NCBI GenBank assembly: GCA_029204225.1
Contig: CM055099.1
Coordinates: forward strand, 64,787,614 to 64,851,613
Origin: Diphasiastrum complanatum
Taxonomy: Eukaryota > Streptophyta > Lycopodiopsida > Lycopodiales > Lycopodiaceae
Length of the DNA stretch: 64,000 nucleotides
Reading direction: 5' to 3'
Positions 54,336-64,000 of this stretch are shown here, piece after piece. A program made the translations under genes and the position numbers. Under the pieces are notes generated by a model. It worked only from the letters and a program-made list of their open reading frames with translations, did no database searches and was not told the origin of the DNA. The first letter of the stretch is position 1, and each line of letters begins with the position of its first letter.

Positions 54336-54753
54336 GGCTATTTTTGGACAAAAAAATGACTTAATCTCTTTCTTCCTTCTTGGTGTACTTTCAAGACCTG
54401 TTTTTAACCTTAATAGGACTTGAACTCAGCCTAGATTAATTAGATTCCATGAAACAAATTCAAATCTAATCAATGGCAAATGATCTTGGTAGATTATCCT
54501 AGGATCTCCACCAAAAATTACACCAATAGCGCACAAATTGAATTTTTTTGGATCAAATGAATACCATGCATTAAATGCAGGTTCATAGGTGCCCACACAT
54601 GTGGACAGTACGGATTTGGACCCCTACCAAGTTTGGGATCAAATCTCCTCACCAAAATCAAGATTCTAGCTTGCCCTCTCAAGACTAGTTTTTAGCACCA
54701 AAACTTGCTAAAAATGGATTTGCATTAGATCAATGGCTTATGATCTTGTACTT

Positions 54754-54766
54754 GGCTCTGATACCA
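54754..54766 (-). promoter_or_regulatory. Copia primer-binding site
   Basis: TGGTATCAGAGCC on the - strand, directly after the LTR end CA. It is complementary to the usual initiator-Met tRNA 3' region. Confidence 0.85.
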
Positions 54767-55420
54767 TGTGAAAGTACTGTACTTTAGGACCATAAATGGA
54801 TCTACAAAAGATCCACAAGAGTGATTGGATGCTTGCTTAACAATCTATCAAAAAACTAGACACAAAAAAGTTGATCTAGATTGGCAATTTGACAAACAAC
54901 AAGCATTAACAATCAAAAGCATTGATAAACATTGAAATCCGATCCCACACGTGTGTACTACAGGCTGTAGTACGGACTTCAACCTGAGAAACAAGTAGAA
55001 ATTGATTTGGTTTCATTTGGATCACAAAAACTCAATGTACATAGTGAACTAGCTTGAGATTGCCAATGAGCTCCAAAAATTTTCTATCTTCTCACTATGG
55101 AGAGAGGGAATACATAGCAAATTCGACTTCCTTCTTGAAGTTAGGTGGATTTCCAACATGTAATAAGGAATTTAACTCACTCTCCTTGACCTAAAATGAA
55201 ATCCTAGTCTATTTCCTAGAGTTATGCTTGGTAGGTAGCTAGTTGGTCAAATTTTCACCTTAAACTTAAGTGTAGGTCCTATAAAGTAGGGATGACCACC
55301 AAATAGACATGACCAACTCTCTTGACTTGACCTAACCTACATTAGGATGGGTTTCCCATGTGGCATCATGGCCTCACATGTGTGGGACCCACTTGTGTAC
55401 ACAATTTACACTATTCTACA
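54767..55420 (-). repeat. Copia 5' LTR
   Basis: Runs on the - strand from about 55415 (TGTAGAATAG) to CA next to the primer site. It carries the palindrome CACACGTGTG at 54946-54955. The outer boundary is approximate. The same phrases (GTGTGRAGTAC, TAGGCCTGTG-like) recur in the interior of the TRIM at 43.1-43.8 kb. Confidence 0.65.
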
Positions 55421-55439
55421 TGGTTTTTGATCAAGCTAG

Positions 55440-58400
55440 ATTTGCCAATTTTTGGCAATTCTTCACAGCTTCTTAGCAATACTCCTACGCTGTCTCTCCA
55501 AAAATTGACAACAAGTTTGTTGCAGGAAGAAGTTAGGAGAAAAAGCTTGTCTAAGACAACGAGTACCAAATCCATGGCACTCTACTCAAACAAGCAATAG
55601 TCCAAGAAGAAGAAAGGCTTCAAGGATAAGAAGACAAAGGCAGAACAACCAGTAGCATCGCAACAACAACAACAACAACACAATCAATCATCACCCAAGA
55701 CCAGGCTATTTTGCAGATACTACAAAAGAACCAACCATGACATTAAAGATGCCCATGAATGGTATCTCGATTCAGCTGCTTCTCAGCACATGACGCCATG
55801 CAAAGACCTCTTCTCTATACTCACAGCTACAAAATCAAAGTATATCTTTTTTGGTGACTCCAGTTCACATCAAGTCGAAGGCCAAGGCTCTATTCGACTA
55901 CAATTCTTTGATGGCATCACTAGGCAGCTTAATGGTGTACTTCATGTACCCAAGTTAATAAAGAACCTATTGTCTACTAGCAAGATCATAGATCAGGGCT
56001 ATAGAACTTTGTTCACTGCCATCCGATGTACTATTTTAGATGAGAATTCAAAAGAAATCCTCTCTGCTTACAGAGAAGGAAATTTGTATATACTGAGTCA
56101 TGATTTTGCACTTTCTGTGAGCGGTTCAGATGCTAATTTATGGCATCAAAGGTTACGTCATTTAAACATGCGTTCAATCTTGTATATGCATCATAACAAA
56201 AGGGTCAAGGACATGAATATAAACACTGTTACTAAAGCTAATCAGTCTGTCTGTGAAAGTTGCTTACTAGGGAAACAACCTAGAACGAGATTTCCAAGAG
56301 GACAAGACAAAAGGGCGAAGTCCATTTTGTCACTGATACACAGTGACTTATGTGGTCCTTTGAGCGTACCTTCATTAGGTCAAGCTTTGTATTTTATTAC
56401 ATTCATTGATGACTACTCCCGATTTACCAGAGTCATGTTCATAAAGAACAAGTCAGAAGAATTCAATAGCTTCAAGGAATTCAGACAATATGCTGAAAAT
56501 CAGATTGGTCAGAGAATCAAGGCCCTACGGTCTGGTTCAGGGAGAGAGTACTTGTCAAATGATATGAAGGACTACCTATCTTCATGTGGTGTGCACCATC
56601 AATTTACCACGAGCTATACTCCACAACAGAATGGAGTAGCTGAATGGAAGAATTGCACACTGTTGGAAGCTGCACGATCCATGACAATCAATGCACATTT
56701 GCCTCAAACCTTTTGGACAGAAGCAATCTCTACGGTCTGCTACTTGCAAAATTACTCTAGCACTAAAGCAGTTGATTCCAAGACACCGTTTGAAGCCTAC
56801 TACGGCTACAAACCAAGTTTGAAACACCTACGTGTTTTCGGATGTCTCTGTTATGCACAAGTGCCATCTGATCTGAGGAAGAAGCTGGACCCAATGTGGT
56901 TGCAAAAATATCTTCATTGGCTATTCAACATCACACAAAGCATATCGTGTATACGATGTTGTTATGGGCCAGTCGCGACATTGTCTTTCTTGAAGACAAG
57001 TATCACGATTTCAAGTAGAAGCAGCCAATGCAAGAGCTTGCCATAGCAGCTCCACCCTCCATCAATAGGCAACGAGCTACGACTATTCAAACAATAGAGT
57101 TCATCCTAATGGCTCCACTTACCGTCAATGGGCCTAGACCCAGGATTGTTCAACCACAGGATGCTACGATCCCAGTCATTCACCAAGGAGAATCGTCTAA
57201 TCAAGCACCTGCAGTTAGAAGGTCTGCAAGACAACGACAACAACCAAATCGTTTCACCCCTCAGGCATTCATCAGTCATGATGAACCTGCCACTGTTGCA
57301 GAAGCATTGTCAATGCCCAATGTAGACAAGTGGAAAGCTACCATGGATGCTAAGTATCAGTCTCTACTGAAAAACAAGACTTGGAGTCTTGTCAGTCCTC
57401 CTACAGGTGTAAAACCAATTGACTCCAAATGGATCTTCAAGCTAAAGCTTAAAACAAATGGATCAATATCCAAATGGAAAGCTAGACTGGTGGTTAAAGG
57501 ATTTGAACAAGTATATGGAATAGACTACATTGAGACCTTTAGTCCAGTGGTAAAGCATCAGTCTATTTGTATCTTACTGGCTATAGCTATTGTAGAAGAT
57601 CTGGACATTCACCAGATGGACGTCCAGACGACATTCTTACACGGATATATACAAGAAGATGTGTTCATATATCAACCAGAAGGTTACATCCTTCAAGGCA
57701 AGGAGCATCTAGTATGTAAATTGCATAAGGCATTATACGGTCTGAAGCAAGCTCCGAGGGCCTGGTACAATAGAATAAATCGTTTCTTGTTACAGCACGA
57801 CTTTACCTCCTGTTCCGTAGATTCAAATGTGTATCTAAAACGAAAAGGGCCAAGCTATGTCATAATAGCACTATACGTTGATGACTCCCTAATCATCAAC
57901 AATTTAAATTAGTTACTACTAGAAACCAGATCCTTACTCTCATCAGAGTTCGAGATGACTGATTTAGGTCCAGTCAATTACCTACTTGGAATGGAGATTC
58001 ACAGAGATCGCGCGAGCAGAAGGATTACCATAAGCCAACAATCTTACCTAATCAATGTACTTCGCAGATACGGCATGGAGGATTGCAAACCCATAGATAC
58101 CCCTATGGATCCAAGATGCAAGCTATCCAAAGACATGTGCCCCAGAATGAAACCACATCAGCAAGAAATGTGCAAGTACCCCTATCAGTCAGTCATAGGC
58201 TCTATCACGTACTCTATGGTCTATACACGTCATGATCTTGCATATGTTGTAAGCACACTGTCGTAATTCATGTCCAATCCAGGCCTACAACACTGAAAAG
58301 CCCTGTAAAGAGTTCTGAAGTACATTCAAGCCTCAAAGCACTATGCCTTGAGTTACAATGGCAATATAGAAGCTGCACTCACATTGACTAGCTATTCAGA

Positions 58401-58877
58401 TTCCGATTGGGCAGGAGACATGGCCAAAAAAATCCAAATCAAATTATATTAGTTTCCTTGTAGGAGGACCCATTTCATGGAACAGCAGAAAGTAGAAATG
58501 CATTTCGTGGTCCTCTACAAAATCTGAATACGTTGCAGCTACATCAGTAGTGAAGGAGATCATTTGGCTGAGGAGGCTGTTGCAGGATCTGCAATTCCCG
58601 CAGATCAGTCCAAAAATACTCCAGTGTGACAATCAGAGCTGCATAGCTCTATCTCTGAACTCACATACTCATGCTAGAGCTAACCACATAGAAGTTCAGT
58701 TCCATTTTCTTTGAGAGAAAGTTCAGAACCAAGATGTTGTACTAAGTTATTGTCATATAGACAGTATGTTGGCTGATATTTTGACAAAGCCATTGCTTAG
58801 AGATAAACATTCTACCCTAGTAGATATGATAAATGTCAATTGCAGTTCAGATTCATAGTAGTTAGCTTAAGGGGGAG
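55440..58877 (+). mobile_element. Ty1/copia retrotransposon, most complete copy (fossil)
   Basis: Order: gag tail with a CAA-repeat Gln run (55661-55681) and RLFCRYYKRTNHDIKD; protease WYLDSAASQHMTPC (55759-55800); linker GVLHVPKLIKNLLSTSKI; pre-integrase zinc part (WHQRLRHLNM; CESCLLGKQPRTRF near 56250); integrase core (FITFIDDYSRFTRVMF, YTPQQNGVAEW); reverse transcriptase (WKARLVVKGFEQVYGIDY, DVQTTFLHGYIQEDVF, LYGLKQAPRAWYNRI, YVDDSLII near 57877); RNase H (58250-58700) and end phrase SMLADILTKPLL near 58765. Polypurine AAGGGGGAG (58869-58877) leads into the LTR. Only a handful of breaks and long open frames, so among the youngest elements here. The 5' end is lost at about 55430. Confidence 0.9.
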
Positions 58878-59807
58878 TGTTGGAGTTTAATCTAACTCCT
58901 ACTTTTCCCAACAGCCCTTCTTCCTTCTCTGATTTTTACTCTCTCAAATGCAACCTGCAAAAAATGAACTATTTTCCAGCAGTCTGCATATTTGAACTAA
59001 TTGTCGCCATAGTCAGCATTTTTTCTCAGGTTTTTCCGTAGGCGAAAAATCCGACACCCGACATTGTCACTTCTTTTTACCTTAATTTGCCACTAAGTGT
59101 TTAGCGACACTTATGCAAGTTGTTTTTTGGGCCATTTAGGCACTTCCAAAAAAGTGACACTTTTTGCGAAAAATGCAAAAAATGCGACACTACATTTTTA
59201 CATGCAGTTTTTGATAGGCGACAAAGGCGAAAAATGCGAGACTGCATTTTTCCTCGCAGTTTCTGACAGGTGACAAAAAAGGCGAAAATACCAACACTAC
59301 AGTTTTACACGGGATACTACATAGGTGACACTACAGATTTACACGAGATATGTTGGCTGATTCAGACGAATCCCCAAGATACTCGGACAGAGCAACTCAA
59401 GAGCACCTCTCACCTTAGACCGAGGAGGTCTCTGAGAAGACGAGATCAACGAAGACTGAGAGCCGAGAAATGCTAGTTAGGAATGGCAAGCAAGAACTGT
59501 GTAAGCCTCGTGGTGAATCCCGGAAGATGGAATGACCATGTAGGAACTAGTATTTCTAGGCAAATGTAATAAATGCAAGTAGACCCCTCTTAAAGAAAGT
59601 AGAGTGAGCCACCTTTTGATGGTGACCTCTAGTGGAGAGTATTATTCCACTTGTAAATTGTGAAATGTGGAAATTCCACTAGGATGCCACCTAAGGAGCT
59701 CTCTTGCTTATTTAAGAGACTCCCTCTTTGAGTAGAGGAGCTTTTTGCATTGTATCTACTCCATGCTTAATACTGAGAAGATTTCCCATGAGTTCGATGC
59801 TACACTA
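58878..59807 (+). repeat. Copia 3' LTR and adjoining sequence
   Basis: Starts TGTTGGAGTTTAATC after the polypurine tract. It contains GCGAAAAA/GCGACA-rich repeats (59030-59290) and a TATA-like CTTATTTAAGAG near 59711. The 3' end is not identified, so the end given is the start of the next repeat unit. Confidence 0.6.
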
Positions 59808-61123
59808 AGCTCCTTGATCACGATGGTTTTCTTGAGTGATGCCCCTATGATCATGCCCTTCCATTCATATTGTGTGTGGTTGTGGATTTAGAGTGGATTA
59901 GTTTTCTTGCTTTCCTAGTTGTGGATTAGATTTCATGTTTTCTTGTGGATTAATGTAGGAGCCAACATTCAAGTAAACTAAATAGGCTATAAATGTGGCA
60001 TAAATCTTGCATATTCTCTAACATTCTAGTTATTGATGTTCTTGGATGTCCAAGAATCAAAAGACTGGTTGGTTTCTTGATTCTTGGACTTCTAACATGA
60101 TGTAGATTAGTTTTTGTTTCTTGTTTTGTCAATTTATGCAAGTAAAGTAGTGTATGATCTGATTTTAGTTCATTTTGCAGCAAAGTAGAAGTAGGAATCC
60201 ATCGTTGTTCAACTGAGCAGTAACGTAGATCATTTGTTGAACGCATCGGCTTGCATTTTGGTTGATTATGCATGTGCATTCAGTTCAAGAGTGGCCCATC
60301 CGGATGTCCTCTGACAGGCAGGACATAATACTACAACAAAAACTCGTCCCTTCTGCCTAATTTTGGGCTTGAAGCAAGAAAGAACATTAAGCAAGAGCCC
60401 ATTGTCTCTGCTGATAGGCAGAAGAAGTAAGAAAAAGAACTTTTACAAAACCAACAGATCCTCTGGAGCAGGGGATCTGTCAACATTTGGCACCAGCTCC
60501 TTGTTCATGGCAATGTTCTTGAGTGAAGTTTCTATGAGCATGCCTGATTTTCTTGTATTGTGGATTAGCTAGTTTCTTGTTTCCTTGTTTCTTGCTTAGT
60601 TGTGGATTAGGATTCATTTCTTGTTTGTGGAATAAGGTAGGAATCAGCACTCAAGTAAACTAAATAGGCTGGAATAGTGGTGTAGATATTGCATACTTTC
60701 TTACATTCCAGTTCTTGATTGTTCTTGAGCAATCTAGGCATCAAGAAATGAGTGTTTCTTGATTCTTAGACTGTTAAAATGTTGTTAGGAATCTAGATAC
60801 TTGTTTCTTGTTCCTTGTTTCAGTAGTTAATCTTGTTCTTGATCGCTTTATGGTTTAGTAGATAGTGGCAGGATTGTTCCTTATTTCAGAACGTTGATCT
60901 TCTTGAGCTATGTCTGGTTACATGGCTGGTTTATGCATGTAGCTGAGCATCGGATCCGTGACTCCCACTGACAGGCTGAGAAATACATGTTGGAATCTGA
61001 GTAACGCTTCTGTTTTGTAACTGTTCTAATAAGAGGAAGAACCGTAACTACAAAAGAACGAAGAAGTAAAAGAAACAACAAAACCGTGTTCACAGATTCA
61101 GTGAATCTGTGAACATTTGGTGC
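59808..61123. repeat. Two tandem units of about 0.65 kb ending in hairpins
   Basis: Unit 1 begins AGCTCCTTG at 59808 and unit 2 begins AGCTCCTTG at 60495. Shared phrases include TTCTTGAGTGA, AAGTAAACTAAATAGGCTG/A, TTGATTCTT and CTGACAGGC. Each unit closes with a hairpin (ACAGATCC/GGATCTGT at 60454-60480; GTTCACAGATTC/GAATCTGTGAAC at 61088-61114), then AACATTTGGYRCC. The last phrase resembles the LTR-end and primer-site junction of some Ty3/gypsy elements, so the units may be LTRs. Divergence is about 25-30 percent. Confidence 0.65.
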
Positions 61124-61390
61124 CATTCCACAACTACACAGACATTAAACCAAGCCATATCTTCTAATCTGTGCTGTCAAACAATCGCTCTGCGACCTCC
61201 CACACGATCATTGCAGAGCTCGCCACTTTGGTCTCGACCGATGTGCAGCTCATTTCTTAGCCAGACTTCACGATCCTTACCAAGCCGAGCTCCACGACTC
61301 ACTGTCTGGACCAGACCGCTACCTACTAACTCTCGACCGAGCCACTATTCAATATCCTGACATGTCCTGAGTTTCACCTCAACCGACGCT

Positions 61391-61510
61391 CATCGTTCAA
61401 ATCTCGACCGGAGCCATAAGTCCAGATTTCGACCGAAGGCATCTTTAACATCTAGACAAAAGGCATCGTTCAAATCTCACCGGAGCCATAAGTCCAGATT
61501 TCGACCGAAG
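61391..61510. repeat. 73 bp direct repeat in a Cys/Arg-rich leader
   Basis: CATCGTTCAAATCTC starts at 61391 and 61464, each followed by CCGGAGCCATAAGTCCAG and TTTCGACCGAAGGC. No gene is recognisable at 61124-61640; the texture is like a Ty3/gypsy leader. Confidence 0.8.
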
Positions 61511-61639
61511 GCCTCACTCAGTCACAGATTCAAGTAAATCTACATATCTCCATCGACGCGCAAAGACAAGGGCCACTTCGTAAATCTTGAATCTAATTAA
61601 ATCCAAAAGAGATATATTTATTGAAAATCCTGAACCTTT

Positions 61640-63200
61640 TAACAGTGCAAAACCAACTGAGGTAAATAAACAACCCGATGTTAAGTGGCATGAGATCAAT
61701 TTACAAATCTGATTTCAAAAGAAAAGAAAGATATAAGAGAGACTTAAAATCTTCACTGGTTTTGACAAAACTTCAAAAACAATTGATTATAGGACAAGAT
61801 ATTTGGAAGGTACGATGTATTACCTGTTGTTCATCCTCTTGCTTACAAAAATTAAGCATCAAAGAAATCGAAGAATTGAGATCCGATTCTTTTTTGCGAA
61901 GCAAAGATGAAAAGAATTATTATTTGTGTGCAACAGTGAGACTTCACAAAAACTCGTACTCATTTTTTCTAAATGCAACAGAGGTTTGCCGCAAAGCTCA
62001 CAAAATTGTTCATGTAATTGAAAATTTATGGTTTCAAAGAATGCACACACAGCTTCAAAAATATCTAACATTACAAGGATCTCTGCAGGGTCAAACTATT
62101 TCTCCTAATGCTTTGAATGCTACGACTTGGCTAAAGCATTTTGTGGATGTGCATGGAAAGAAAATACCAAATTCATTATATTTTCACTGGCCAGATAATT
62201 TTACAAAATTGGAGATATTTTTGATGTACAAGGAGTTTGCCAATACAAAAATTGTTGTTTATTTAAATTATTCGTATTTTCTTAGGATTTGGAAGAGAGA
62301 TTTTGGTTTGGTTGAAGATTCCTAAAAAATCGCAAATGATAGTATGTTCTACTTGCGAGTTGTTAAAATCTACCAAGCAACTTGCAAAGACCAATGATGA
62401 GAAAGGTAAAAACTAATTAAATTTTAATGCTTTTTCATTTTTATGTTAAATTTCAAAATCATCAATGTTATGATATCATAATATTTTTATTAAATATATT
62501 ACTTGTATTTTTAGTGGATGCTGCAAAAGCGCTTCAAGTGCACAAAGATCAACAAACAATGGAAAGACAAAAGCTAGCCAAACATTGAAAGAAATGTTTG
62601 GAATGTCCACAGAAGTTTCTCGTCCTTGTTATTGGCACGGATAAGAAAAAAATGATGTTACCTCATTTTGTTAGAGTGACAGAGAATTTGAATGAGACAA
62701 ATTTTATTCAAGTTCATCTCATTGGAGCACTTGTGTTTAATGACACATTGGAGTTGAAAGTATTTTTTAATGATCCCAATATTCGAAACGCAAATTTGAC
62801 AATTATTATAATACAAAAGATAATTTGTGAGTTTGGTGATAATCTTCCTAAAATACTCTATTTTCAACTTGACAACACTGCTAGGGAGAATAAAATTCAA
62901 ACTGTCATGGCTTACTTGTCCATGTTGGTAGAGAACAAAATTCAAAAAAATAAAAGTAAGATATTTGTTGGTGGGTCACACCCGCGATTAAATTGATCAG
63001 ATATTTAGCTGTTTTTCCAAAAGACTGAGACACAAGAAGGCATTTTCTTTATCAATGCTTCAGAGCATTGTCGAAGAATCAAACGTGCCAAAGCCAAATG
63101 TGTCAGTAATTAAACACACATATGATTTTTGTGAATATATTAAGGCGTCAAATGAAATAGAGCGTTGTGTTGCCACTATTAATGACATTAGCTTTCAGCT
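61640..63200 (+). pseudogene. DUF7869-type transposase-like gene (decayed)
   Basis: The + strand holds the two halves of a protein I recognise by pattern. N-terminal part: cysteine cluster CITCCSSSCLQKLSIKEI (about 61820-61870), YYLCATVRLHKNSYSFFLNATEVCRKAH, PNALNATTWLKHFV, and IVCSTCELL near 62340. Then a 109 bp GT-AG intron (62406-62514), then LVIGTDKKKMMLPHFVR (DG-DQ position), LIGALVFNDTLELKVFFND, YFQLDNTARENKIQTVMAYL, and FVGGSHPRLN (normally VGHTH-DID), followed by a C-terminal part to about 63190. The ordered acidic residues fit a DDE/RNase H-like nuclease, as proposed for DUF7869 proteins. It carries about three disruptions. The 3' end adjoins a copia fragment near 63200. Family placement is from memory of motifs. 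Confidence 0.6.
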
Positions 63201-64000
63201 TCCTTGCCTTGTAACGGCCAACGGTGCCATCTGACATCGACTCGATCTCCTCTAACATTGCCTACTTCCAGAATTCTCCCTCTAGACTCTGGATTGCTTC
63301 TTGATATGTTGTTGGCTCTTCAATGAAGCTGCAGTACTCGAATTCTGTGTCTTCGCTCCACTGAAGATTGTCAATGTAATGGTCTGGAGGTCTTCTTTGT
63401 TTTGTTGACCTTCTGGGTTCGTTTCGTCACTGCTCGAACGTTTTCTTGGGGTTGATCTTCTGCTTCTTGTTGCTCTGGAGTCTGTGGCTCAACATTTTGA
63501 TTTGACGTTTGTCCTTGATCTCCCTCTTGAATTGGCAACAATGTGAAGATCTCATGGCCGCTTTCATCTTTTAGTCCAGAGAATGTGGACTCATTGAACT
63601 TCACATCTCTACTCGAAACAACTTTTTTCGTGGTTGGGTTGTAGAGTCTGTATACTTGTGTTCCGTTCGAGTACCTGACCATGATCGTTTGATCAGATCT
63701 GAATCTTCTTTGAGGTGTGTCGCTCTGCAAATGCCACGAGCTTCTTGAAGGAATCAAACACTTCAGGTTTCTTCTTTAGGTAGTAGATCATAGTCATCCG
63801 GCTGTAGTCATCTATGAACGTCAGAAAATACCTCTAACCTGAGAGCGAATCCATTTTCATCTGTCCACAGACATATGAGTGGACGAGCTCAAGAACTTCT
63901 TTGGCTCTTCTTCCCTCATGTGTGAATAGATTTCGATGTTGTTTGCCTTTCTGACAGGCTTCGCAGAACTCAGTATCGGGTCTTGATATCTTTAGACTTG
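63200..64000 (-). mobile_element. Ty1/copia integrase fragment at the window edge (fossil)
   Basis: The - strand encodes pre-integrase CEACQKGKQHRNLF near 63960, integrase core TFIDDYSRMTMIYYLKKKPE near 63820, the post-core RLYNPTTKKVVSSRDVKF near 63660-63590, a Gln/Glu-rich linker, and the reverse transcriptase start with TYQEAIQSLEGEFW near 63300. It is cut at about 63200 by the DUF7869-type gene and continues beyond 64000. Few breaks in the visible part. Confidence 0.85.

Overview
The window is nuclear DNA of a land plant. Two plant-type host genes carry it: a patellin (CRAL-TRIO plus GOLD, four exons, 15556-17787, + strand) and an AT74-like histidine-phosphatase / phosphoglycerate-mutase-family gene (two exons split by a 4.05 kb intron, 34258-39226, - strand). 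Intron borders are ordinary GT-AG. The lineage cannot be fixed from the sequence alone. The dense, layered retrotransposon fossils, the long intron, the many long GA/CT tracts and a DUF7869-type transposase-like gene (a family I associate with non-seed plants and non-plant eukaryotes) would suit a fern, lycophyte, bryophyte or gymnosperm better than a compact angiosperm genome; this is inference.

Layout. 1-9.5 kb is a stack of LTR-retroelement remains, mostly on the - strand: Ty3/gypsy protease, reverse transcriptase, RNase H and integrase, followed by a coiled-coil extra ORF of unknown family and a 3' LTR. A second copy of the extra ORF lies in opposite orientation at 1-1.8 kb. 9.5-15.2 kb holds an unidentified coiled-coil remnant, a Ty1/copia integrase piece, a 136 bp tandem duplication and gene-free DNA. 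The patellin gene follows. 18-30 kb is mostly gene-free, with a degraded + strand Ty3/gypsy element (21.2-24.0 kb), LTR/gag debris (24.6-26.5 kb) and a fresh 5'-truncated LINE with poly(A) tail and target-site duplication (27.76-28.77 kb). 30.1-31.4 kb is a head-to-head pair of related LTRs, each carrying about 100 bp of TC/AG repeat. At 32.76 kb there is an isolated, almost perfect 45 bp hairpin.

The AT74-like gene fills 34.3-39.2 kb. Beyond it come a decayed CACTA (En/Spm) transposase tail with DUF4216 (40.0-41.1 kb), and then a long Ty1/copia graveyard (41.2-59 kb) of at least six elements in both orientations. It includes a 1.07 kb TRIM-like element whose 152 bp LTRs contain a tRNA-like sequence, and two LTRs of one family facing each other. 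The right end has two roughly 0.65 kb repeat units ending in hairpins (59.8-61.1 kb), the DUF7869-type gene (61.6-63.2 kb) and another copia fragment running off the edge.

The two host genes have no evident functional link. Patellin acts at membranes through phosphoinositide binding; the AT74-like protein is a predicted soluble phosphatase. The rest is transposable-element sequence or unassigned non-coding DNA. No rRNA, functional tRNA, CRISPR array or bacterial-type feature was seen.
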